Origin: Streptomyces sp. R41
GTDB taxonomy: Bacteria > Actinomycetota > Actinomycetes > Streptomycetales > Streptomycetaceae
Direction: 5' to 3'
Length of the DNA: 64,000 nt
Assembly: GCF_041053055.1 (NCBI RefSeq)
Contig: NZ_CP163443.1
Location: 930,001-994,000, forward strand
Numbering within the stretch: the first letter of the stretch is position 1; each line of letters starts with the position of its first letter. Position numbers and translations under genes: made by a program. Positions 17,714 to 25,471 of the stretch are shown one piece after another. The notes beneath the pieces were generated by a model. The model was given only the letters and a program-made list of their open reading frames with translations, was not told the DNA's origin and did not search any database.

Positions 17714-19320
17714 GACCGGCGTCGCTGTCTCGGTACGGGCCGGAGGTCGTCGAGGCGGCCATGTCCACGCTGTCGCGTCTGCCTCATCTAACAACCTACG
17801 TCGCGGCCGAGCGGCAAGCCGGGAACACCGCCTCTCCGCTCACCATCCTCCTGACCCGGCCCGAAGCCGCCTGTCCCGCGTGGGCCGCGGACGGCTTGCG
17901 TCAGGTCTGGGAAACCTTCCTACTCGAAGGGCTGCGCCGCAGCGGCCTGTTCACGATCCGGTCCGGTGAACTCGGTTTCGCTCATCACACGTTGCAGGAA
18001 TATCTGGCCGCCTGCTATATCGGAGGTGACCCCCCGGCCAGCAAGCGGGCGGTGAAGGATCTCTTCCAAAAACGCCTGAAGCGGCCCCGCTTCTATCTGC
18101 CAAGGATGTGGGATCCCCCTTACGAAGACGACAACGACTCCTTTCTGGGCTTCCTCATCGACGCCTGGTCAGAATCCAGCAGCAAGGTTGCAGTCGAATC
18201 TGCACTGCTGCGCATCGCCACCCGCGGCGGCGACGATTGGATCGTGGAACAGGCGATGATAGGGACCCAGTTACCGAAGGATGCCGTAGCCATCGTGGCA
18301 GATATTTTTGTCGCACTGCCGAGCGAATTCAGCGATAGCTACTGGAACGTCACCTGCGCAAGCCAGGTGGCCAAGCTCGGAGACAGCCGCGGCTTCGAGA
18401 CCCTTGCCCGTCTGGTCAGGGAGCCGTCGCTCGACGACGAGGACCGCTTCAAGGCCGCTTGGGAACTCGCCTACCTCTGCGATCAGCGAGGCATCGCCGG
18501 CCTCAGAGCGATGGCCGACAACACCGCGACCGCGCCCGAACCTCGGATTCGCGCAGCATGCGCCCAGCTGGAGTTCGCCGACCCCTATGGCGCCCAGGCG
18601 CTGGCCACCCTGGCCTGCGAGGATCGTGGCTCCGCGCCCTGGGCGCCCAAGCCAGAGCCGGTCCCCCGCACCGAGCTGGAACAGTTCGAACAAATGCGCC
18701 GCATAACCAATACCCTTCACCGGCACGCGAGCCAGATACGTTCGGATGAGGAGACCCAGCTCATGGTGGTTGCGGCCTTGTCATGGTCGAACGAACCACG
18801 CGACCGGGACACGCTCAGTGCCCTGGCCTGCGACCCCACCCTCAGCCCCAAAATCAGGATCATGATGGCGGCGGTGCTGGCCCGACTCGGGGACGCCCGG
18901 GGGCGGGACACCCTGGAGACGCTGGCCAGTGACAAGTCAGCCAGCGAGTTTGAACGGCTCGATGCCGCTGACGTGTTGGCGGAATGCGCCGATCCCCGCT
19001 ATCAGCCGATCCTCGAGCAACTTGTGACCAGTTCCTCAACGGGGCATCCGTTGATGACAGGTGATGAGGGATTCCAAGCGGCCCGGCTGCTCATCCACCG
19101 CGGCGGCGAAGAGGGACTCAACGCTGTCCACCAACTCGCCGTCAACCCCGCCGTTCACGCCGCGATACGGCTCAAGGCCTCGATGGTGCTGACAGAAAGC
19201 AACGACTGGCGAGGGCTTCAGGCGCTGGAGATCCTCTCGCACGACCCGCTCGCCCGCCCCGAGGACCGCACCTGGGCAAAACGCCAACTCCGAAACGCGA
19301 CACGTTCGCAAGGCCGGTGA
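17710..19320 (+). pseudogene. C-terminal winged-helix and HEAT-repeat part of a NACHT-type NTPase (NLR-like), NTPase lost
   Basis: The 536 aa frame begins inside what would be the end of a NACHT module. LGFAHHTLQEYLAACYIG is the conserved F-x-H-x-x-x-Q-E-Y-h-A-A motif that follows NACHT NTPases. After it come about eight HEAT-like repeats of roughly 35 residues (FETLARLVREPSLDDEDRFK, RDTLSALACDPTLSPKIRIM, GRDTLETLASDKSASEFERL). The P-loop and Walker B are absent. NACHT/NLR-like proteins are antiphage sensors in bacteria. This copy retains the sensor-like repeat region and is most likely a remnant, although the ORF itself is unbroken and GTGA-coupled to the gene before it. Confidence 0.65.
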
Positions 19321-19402
19321 TCTAACCAGGGATGCGTGCTCGTGCCCGGCGAGCCCAAATAGGAGGTCCCCGGCGATGGTGTCCGGGACGACTGCCATCG
19401 GG

Positions 19403-19570
19403 TCAGCCGATCACGGTGTGGCAGACCACGAATGCCGTCGCCGCAGCACCGCACCAGGCCAGGGCGGCCGACGGCAGGGAACGGGTGGCTGCTTGGGTCA
19501 GGAGCCCCGCGCCGATGCCGCTGAGCGCAGCCAGGAGGATGATCAGTACCGGCCGCACCGACATGAGCAT
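19403..19570 (-). CDS. Small two-helix membrane protein, 55 aa
   Basis: A minus-strand ATG (19570, with an in-frame ATG at 19564) opens a 55-residue frame. It has two hydrophobic segments: VLIILLAALSGIGAGLL and AALAWCGAAATAFVVC, separated by a short polar turn. Two clean helices in such a short frame are unlikely by chance in this GC range, but the ribosome site is weak and no family is recognised. It is convergent with the NACHT remnant. Confidence 0.4.
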   Translation of the reverse strand: MLMSVRPVLIILLAALSGIGAGLLTQAATRSLPSAALAWCGAAATAFVVCHTVIG

Positions 19571-19937
19571 CTCAGGCGTTTCGGGGTTGCGAGTGGTGCG
19601 AGGGTTGATTCATGTCTCCTCGTGGTCTGCGTCTGCCGCTGATGTCTGCTGCGCCGGGCTGTAGGTCGGCGCGCGACGAGACGCTAACGCGTGAGGCGAA
19701 ACAGTCTTCTTGTCGCAGCCGTTAACTCTGCGGCGAGCTCTGGCCTAGGAGCGGTCTGGGGGCTGTCGGCAGTTCCCGTGAACGAGTGGGAGGGTCGGCT
19801 CATGACTGGAGCGGGAGAGCTGGGTCGAGCGGCTCCTCGCACAAGCACTTCCAAGGCACGTCCACCCGACACACCCGGACCGGGGTAAAGTGAGCAATAC
19901 CCGCTCTGCGGATCTTCGAACTCGCAGGCGGGCAAGG
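19571..19937. other. About 370 bp without a gene, possible CRISPR leader side
   Basis: I find no supportable ORF here. A slightly AT-richer stretch (GGTAAAGTGAGCAATACC, about 19885-19902) lies about 40 bp before the first repeat and could be part of a leader, but this cannot be shown from the sequence alone. Confidence 0.4.
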
Positions 19938-20214
19938 GAACTCCCCACACACGTGGGGGTTTGTCCTGCGAGGAGCACGCTCCCGTCGTATTCGATGAGT
20001 CTTCCCCTCGCACGTGAGGGTCTGTCGTTCCGAGGCTGGGAACGCCTGACCGCCCAGTAATATTCCTCCCCACGCACGTGAGGGTCGTTCTATAGCCGCG
20101 ATGGCCTCCGAGGCTGCGCTGAGATCTTCCCCAAGCACGTGAGGGGGTGCTCGAGACGAATGTCCGCGTCGCGCCCTGTGCCCTCGTCTTTTCGACGCGC
20201 GTGAGGGTCTCTTT
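19938..20214 (+). CRISPR. Degenerate type I-E-like CRISPR array, 5 repeats
   Basis: Five imperfect 29-nt repeats start at 19938, 19999, 20063, 20124 and 20186, with spacers of 32, 35, 32 and 33 bp. The shared core is close to TCCCCACGCACGTGAGGG, a partly palindromic sequence like actinobacterial type I-E repeats. Each copy carries its own substitutions (for example ACACACGTGGGGG in repeat 1 and TTCGACGCGCGTGAGGG in repeat 5), so the array is decaying. The regular 61-bp period and unrelated spacers argue against an ordinary tandem repeat. No cas gene is present in the window, so it is an orphan array. Confidence 0.75.
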
Positions 20215-20393
20215 TCCCGGCGTCGGGGGTCGCGTCCCAGGGCAAGCTGGCCCACCGAGCTGTCTGGAGGCGTGCGGAGCAGGCTCCAAGTGGCCCTCGT
20301 CGGCGGACTTGCTGGCGTGATCTTCTACCCACTCCCCGGCAGTTGGTCGCTGCAGTGCCGCACCACTCCAGCGTCACCGGAAGCTCTGACATC

Positions 20394-21302
20394 ATGCTGC
20401 CGATGAGCTGCAAGGTACGCATGTCCGCGTCTGGCGTTCACCTGTTCGACCGCGTTTCCGGGGTGAACGTGCTGCTCGACGAGGTGCCTGTTCCCGCCGA
20501 GCTCTTCTCCCGCGCTCCGCGGTACCTGTCCGTCGCGCTGACGAATGCGTGCGAGCTGCACTGCGCCTACTGCTACGCACCCAAGCATGCCGCCGCGCTC
20601 GACAGGAAGCGTGTGCTGGCATGGGCGGCCGAGCTCGACACCGCCGGGTGCCTCGGTGTCGGCTTCGGAGGCGGAGAGCCGACTGCGTACCGACGCTTCG
20701 CCCAACTGTGCTGGGACATCACCAAGTCCACGTCTATGGCGGTGACCTTCACGACGCATGGGCACCGGCTCACCCCCGAACTTGTCGGTTCGCTGCGCGG
20801 GGCCGTGCACTTCGTCCGTCTGTCCGTCGACGGGGTCGGAGCCACCTACGAGCGGCTCCGCGGCCGGCCGTTCGCGGCCGTGGTCCACGCGGCCGGGTTG
20901 CTCACCTCCCTCGCTCCGTTCGGTATCAATGCGGTCATCAACGCCGACACGATCGGTGAACTGGACGACCTCGCCGCGTTCGCCGCCGAGGTCGGCGCGT
21001 GCGAACTGCTGCTCCTGCCGGAGCAGCCGACCGCCGCAACCCCCGGCATCAGCGACACCGATGCACAGCGCCTCGTGGAATGGGCCGCGACCGCCCAGAC
21101 CGGCGTTCGGCTCGCCATCTCCCGCACCAGTCTGGAAGCCGCCCTGCCCACCGCGGAGGCCATTCCCGGCGAACTCCCCCTGGACGCGCACATGCACCTG
21201 GACGCGGCCGGCGTCCTGCGCCCCCACGCTTACGCGTCCACGGGAGTGCCGGTCGAAGGCTTCATCATGGAAGCCGTACAGGCGTTGAGGGAGAGAGAAT
21301 GA
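20394..21302 (+). CDS. Radical SAM protein (first gene of a STAND-nuclease operon), 302 aa
   Basis: The [4Fe-4S]-binding motif is CELHCAYCY (CxxxCxxC, Cys at about 53, 57 and 60 from this start). It is followed by the SAM-binding GGGEPT motif (FGGGEPTAYRRF) and a TIM-barrel pattern (VRLSVDGVG, INAVINADT, ELLLLPEQP). No C-terminal SPASM cysteine cluster is visible, so it is a minimal radical SAM enzyme with unknown substrate. I chose ATG 20394, with GGAAG about 10 bases upstream; the frame is open from a TTG at 20343. The stop overlaps the ATG of the next gene (ATGA), so it is coupled to it. It lies 180 bp after the CRISPR remnant. Confidence 0.85.
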   Translation: MLPMSCKVRMSASGVHLFDRVSGVNVLLDEVPVPAELFSRAPRYLSVALTNACELHCAYCYAPKHAAALDRKRVLAWAAELDTAGCLGVGFGGGEPTAYRRFAQLCWDITKSTSMAVTFTTHGHRLTPELVGSLRGAVHFVRLSVDGVGATYERLRGRPFAAVVHAAGLLTSLAPFGINAVINADTIGELDDLAAFAAEVGACELLLLPEQPTAATPGISDTDAQRLVEWAATAQTGVRLAISRTSLEAALPTAEAIPGELPLDAHMHLDAAGVLRPHAYASTGVPVEGFIMEAVQALRERE

Positions 21303-21733
21303 GGATCTGGAACGGCTACGGCTCGGAGCATTCGATGAACCTGGTTCTGATCGGCCGATTCCAGACAGTCACCGGTGCGCAGGCAGCGGAGGAACGTATG
21401 GAGGCTCTGCGGGCCCTCGCCGAGGCCGCGTGGTCCGACGACGACTGGCGGGGTTATGACGAGCGCATGCCTCGCGAACTCGCTGACGAGCTGGTCAAGT
21501 TGAAGCTCTACGATCTGGGCCGATCCGACGTTGACATCTACGCTCTTGACCACAGCGTCACCCGTGAGGCGGAGACGGTCCGCGTCTGGACTGAGGAGTC
21601 CGACGTCCAGGGTTTCTTGAAGGTGCTCCTCCACTACGGCGCGAAGGTCGAGGTCTTCTCCCGCCACGAATGGGATGAGGACGGGAGTGAGCGGTCGGAT
21701 GCGAGCAATCGGAGCGACGGTGGATCTGACTGA
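21299..21733 (+). CDS. Small acidic protein (DUF6375-like), second gene of operon, 144 aa
   Basis: The protein begins RIWNGYGSEHSMNLVLIGRF and contains an alpha/beta pattern with ERMEALRALAEAAWSDDDWR and DVDIYALDHSVTREAETVRV. The last 20 residues are Asp/Ser-rich and disordered. Hydrophobic strand VRVWTEESDVQGFLKVLLHY is typical of a small single-domain protein. I believe it matches the uncharacterised DUF6375 family, which I recall beside radical SAM genes, but this needs a profile search. It is ATGA-coupled to the radical SAM gene and overlaps the start of the STAND gene, so all three are expected to be co-translated. Confidence 0.7.
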   Translation: MRIWNGYGSEHSMNLVLIGRFQTVTGAQAAEERMEALRALAEAAWSDDDWRGYDERMPRELADELVKLKLYDLGRSDVDIYALDHSVTREAETVRVWTEESDVQGFLKVLLHYGAKVEVFSRHEWDEDGSERSDASNRSDGGSD

Positions 21734-24700
21734 TCTAGCACGCCTGCCTGGCGCCGTCGACCAGAACTTCGAAGCGCTCACGCGGGCCGTCGTCTCCCGC
21801 CGATACGGGGCGCTAGGCACGATGCGGGAGCGCCGCAACCAGCCCGGGGTCGAGTTCTACCTGCCCGTCGACCATGCCGGCGGTCTGGGTGATCCCGGCC
21901 GGGTCTGGGGGTGGTCGTGCAAGTGGTTCATCCTGAACAGCAGGAACGAGTTCAGCGCGGGCCAGCGCACGCAGATCGAGGACTCCCTCACTTTGGCGAT
22001 CAAACACGTCGCCGGGCTGACCGACTTCGTGCTGTGCCTTCCGCAGCGGCCCGCAAAGGGCGACGAGCAGTGGATCAACGGGCTCGCCCGGCAGGACGTC
22101 AAGGTCAGGCTGTGGTCCGGCGAGAACTTTGACTCCGAACTGGCCGGACACGATGAGCTCCGCTCCACCTTTTTCGGTGAACTCGTCCTCACCCCCGAGG
22201 CGCTGACGCGAGCTCACGAGCAGTCTGTGGCGCCGATCGCGGCCCGGTGGGCACCGCAGCTGCACACCGCGCACCACGTGCAGCACCGCATCGAGCGGGC
22301 CTTGCTGCGCCCGGCGTCGTTCGAGTGGCTGCAGCAACGCACCGACGACATCACGGCCCGGCTCCAGGCACTGCGCGCAGGCCTCGGCGGTCTCGACGCC
22401 GCGGTCCGGGAGGACGGCGAGAGGATCGCAGACGATGGGGAGGGGTTCGTCGATTACCTGCGCGCTGTCGTGGACGCTGGCAGGGGGCTTCGGCCCTGGG
22501 AAGTGCGTGAGCTCCTCGCCGACCAGCAGCCACCGCGAACCTCTCCGCGAACACTGCGTCGCCTCGTGCTCAAGCTCAGGCAGCGCCATCTTGCCCAGGC
22601 GCCACTCGTCACCGGTCTCGCAGCGGAGATCCGCGACATCGTCCAGTGGCTGACCGCGATGCAGTCGGATGTTGAAGCCCCGCTGCTCGCGGTTGTCGCC
22701 GCCGCGGGACAGGGCAAAACACACCTCGCCGCGCAGATCACCTCGCAGGCAGACCAGCCGACCGCCGGGGTGTTCATCCAGGGAGCGAGCCTGCACACCG
22801 GCGACACTCTCGATGATCTCGCGCGGCAGGTCCCCGGTCTCAGGGTCGACCGCTTCGACGATCTCCTGGAAGCACTCAACTCGGCCGGAGGCCGAGCCGG
22901 CTGCCGGATACCGCTGGTCATCGACGGACTGAACGAGGCCGAGCGGCCCCTGCAATGGCGGAACCTCATCGCCAGGCTGGTCCCAGCCCTGGACCGCTAT
23001 CCCCACGTCACGGTGATCGTCACCCTCCGCGAGGTCCTTGCCGACCAGATCCTCCCGCAGACCACCGTGTCCCTGGAACTGGAGTGGCACCGTGCGGAAG
23101 TCGACGACATCCTGCGCGCTTACTTCGGCCACTACCTCATCAACCCAGGTGACGCGTGGCTTCCGCTCGACACTTTCCACAACCCGCTCTTCGTCCGCAT
23201 GTATTGCGAGGCCGCCAACCACGACCGCCGGCAGCCGGTAGGAGCGGAGGCCCTGCCCCAGTCCCTCATCGGCGTCTTCGAGCGGTACCGCGAGGGTGTG
23301 ACCGAGCGGCTGGCCCTGGACCCGGCCCGCATGCCGGTGCCGGCCGACCAGATCAAGCGCCGCCTCGCCACGCTGGCAAGGCACCTGTGGACGCACAATG
23401 TCCGCCGGCTCCCATTCGACGAAGCGCGAGAAATCCTCGACGCCGGCCAACCGGACTGGGCCGAAAGCCTCCTCCGGCGCCTCGTCGAGGAAGGAGTGAT
23501 CTTCCGCGAGGAAATCAGGGGTTCCGACGACACCGAGTGCGGCTTCGTCTTCGACCGCCTCGCCGGATACCTGATCGCCGACGCGCTCTTGGTGCGCATG
23601 CGCTACGACGACGTCAACGAGCAGCTAGCGGAGGCGACGCTGTGGCAGTCCCTCCTGGGCGAGCAGACGCACTCACTGGGCGAAGACGTCCTCATAGCCC
23701 TCATCTCACTGGTGCCACGCCGCTTCACCGGACACCACCTGTGGCGCGTCGCCCCGGCTGAGCACCGTGCGTTGGTGCTCGCACAAGAACTCTTGACCGA
23801 GTCGCGGTTCCTCGACGACGAGACGGTCGACGCTCTGGCAACCGCGCTCATCACCGCCCCTCCCGGCACCAAGAGGGGACGTCCTGCATTCAGCCGTCTG
23901 TGGGAAGTCCGCAGGTCCGCGCCGCACCGCTTGAACGCTACCTTCCTCGACCGGGTCCTGCGCCAACTGCCCCTTGCCCAGCGTGACCTGAGCTGGAGCG
24001 AATGGGCCCGCGGCCGGGCCGAGAACCGGCTCACGGCAGATGTGGCACAAGCAGTCGATAGGTGGAGCAGGAGCAGCAGTCGCTCCGAGAGCGACGACCT
24101 CAACGCCCTGGCCATCGGCTGGCTGCTGACCTCCACGGACACGAGCATGCGGGACCTGGCGACGAAAGCCCTCCAGCGCTATGGCCGGCCCGAACCACAG
24201 CGGCTGTTCGACCTCGCCGCCCGGATGCTCGACGTCGACGATCCCTATGTCGTCGAACGCCTCGTCGCCGCGGCGTTCGGTGCGGCCAGCACCCACCAGA
24301 TGCCCGACCCCGGCGGACCGCTGGAACAGGCTTTGCGGGACTGGCTGGTGCAACTGCGCGACCGTTTCCTGGACGGCGAGAGCACACCCACCTCGCATGA
24401 ACAACTGCGCGGTTACATGCGGGCCACCTACGAATTCGCCGGCACTCTGCACCATGCCAGCGTCCCGAACGGGGTCGATGCCTTCGCGCTACGGTTCGCC
24501 GCCGCGGGACCCGCCGACGTGATGGAGGACGACGACCCCAACGCCGAGGAGTGCAATAGGACCTTCGGCCTGGACTTCGAGAACTACGTCATCGGGGGCG
24601 CCATTACCGGCAGGCGCAACTACGACTTCAAGCACCCCGCCTTCCTCATCGCCCGCGCCGAGGTCAGGGCCCGGGTATGGGAACTGGGCTGGCGGGAGAA

Positions 24701-25307
24701 GGACTTCGGCAGCATCGACCAGGCCATTTCCTCAAGCACCGACCATGCCTACGGCACTCGCAGGAAGGTAGAGCGCTACGGCAAGAAGTATGGGTGGATC
24801 GCCTATCACGAAATGGTCGGCCGTCTCGTAGACACCGGCCGGTCACCGTCGCCATTCGGGGAAGCGGAGCGCCTGATGCCCGACCTCGACCCGACCTTCC
24901 CGGACAGGCCCCCGGTGACGCCCATGCCCCTTCCTGCCTGGGCGCCCGCGGAGCCGACGGACGACCAACGCTGGCTCGTGTCCGGCACGGTTGCGGTGCC
25001 GGACCAGCTATGGTCGCCCGAGGAGCTCCATTCAGTGGACGGTGGCTGGCTTCTGGTCGAGGGATATCTGAACCACCGTCGTGACGGGCGGACGGTGTTC
25101 GGGTTCTTTCGCACTCTCCTGCTTGAGCCGCAGGACACGGTCCTCGCACAACAACTCGCTAACGAACGCCCGTATCCGGGCAACGACTTCTTTCCATCGC
25201 TGCCGACGGTCCGCGACGTACTGGCCGGGGAGAGGCCATCGCCGCGGTGCGCCCGCAGGTGGTACTGCTGGACATCCAACTGCCGGACGTCAGTGGGTTG
25301 GACCTGA
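21675..25307 (+). CDS. STAND P-loop NTPase with Mrr/PD-(D/E)xK-like N-terminus (Avs-like), C-terminus cut
   Basis: The N-terminal 160 residues look like an Mrr/Cap4-type nuclease: QNFEALTRAVVSRRYG, PGVEFYLPVD, then WGWSCKWF in place of the E/Q-x-K strand. A linker leads to a STAND NTPase with Walker A VVAAAGQGKTHLA (about 338-350) and Walker B PLVIDGLNEAER (about 412-423). A long helical C-terminal sensor region follows (to about 1185). This is the plan of antiviral Avs-type proteins (inference). The start is uncertain (ATG 21675, GTG 21687 or ATG 21699) and overlaps the preceding gene. Native coding ends at 25,231, exactly where the inverted-duplication arm begins; the last about 25 residues are out-of-frame arm sequence. 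Loss of a short C-terminal segment may inactivate it. Confidence 0.8.
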   Translation: MRTGVSGRMRAIGATVDLTDLARLPGAVDQNFEALTRAVVSRRYGALGTMRERRNQPGVEFYLPVDHAGGLGDPGRVWGWSCKWFILNSRNEFSAGQRTQIEDSLTLAIKHVAGLTDFVLCLPQRPAKGDEQWINGLARQDVKVRLWSGENFDSELAGHDELRSTFFGELVLTPEALTRAHEQSVAPIAARWAPQLHTAHHVQHRIERALLRPASFEWLQQRTDDITARLQALRAGLGGLDAAVREDGERIADDGEGFVDYLRAVVDAGRGLRPWEVRELLADQQPPRTSPRTLRRLVLKLRQRHLAQAPLVTGLAAEIRDIVQWLTAMQSDVEAPLLAVVAAAGQGKTHLAAQITSQADQPTAGVFIQGASLHTGDTLDDLARQVPGLRVDRFDDLLEALNSAGGRAGCRIPLVIDGLNEAERPLQWRNLIARLVPALDRYPHVTVIVTLREVLADQILPQTTVSLELEWHRAEVDDILRAYFGHYLINPGDAWLPLDTFHNPLFVRMYCEAANHDRRQPVGAEALPQSLIGVFERYREGVTERLALDPARMPVPADQIKRRLATLARHLWTHNVRRLPFDEAREILDAGQPDWAESLLRRLVEEGVIFREEIRGSDDTECGFVFDRLAGYLIADALLVRMRYDDVNEQLAEATLWQSLLGEQTHSLGEDVLIALISLVPRRFTGHHLWRVAPAEHRALVLAQELLTESRFLDDETVDALATALITAPPGTKRGRPAFSRLWEVRRSAPHRLNATFLDRVLRQLPLAQRDLSWSEWARGRAENRLTADVAQAVDRWSRSSSRSESDDLNALAIGWLLTSTDTSMRDLATKALQRYGRPEPQRLFDLAARMLDVDDPYVVERLVAAAFGAASTHQMPDPGGPLEQALRDWLVQLRDRFLDGESTPTSHEQLRGYMRATYEFAGTLHHASVPNGVDAFALRFAAAGPADVMEDDDPNAEECNRTFGLDFENYVIGGAITGRRNYDFKHPAFLIARAEVRARVWELGWREKDFGSIDQAISSSTDHAYGTRRKVERYGKKYGWIAYHEMVGRLVDTGRSPSPFGEAERLMPDLDPTFPDRPPVTPMPLPAWAPAEPTDDQRWLVSGTVAVPDQLWSPEELHSVDGGWLLVEGYLNHRRDGRTVFGFFRTLLLEPQDTVLAQQLANERPYPGNDFFPSLPTVRDVLAGERPSPRCARRWYCWTSNCRTSVGWT

Positions 25308-25471
25308 TACCGCAGATCATGAGCCTGAGTGAAGGCGTCTGCATCGTGTTGGTCTCCACGCGCGACGCGGCGGACTACGGACGGCGCGTGGCAGACAGCG
25401 GCGCCGCCGGGTTCATCCCCAAGGCCGAGCTGTCGGTGGCGACCCTCACCGAGGCCATCGGCAGACCATGA
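25232..25471 (+). pseudogene. Truncated CheY-like response regulator, left-arm copy
   Basis: This copy retains the receiver domain from RPQVVLLDIQLPDVSGLDL onward, including the phosphoacceptor Asp and the C-terminal SVATLTEAIGRP. The first roughly 45 residues, with the acidic pocket (VIVDDHAEF in the full copy at 51.7-52.0 kb), are replaced by STAND gene sequence. It cannot fold as a receiver. Its stop still overlaps the kinase start (ATGA). Confidence 0.85.
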
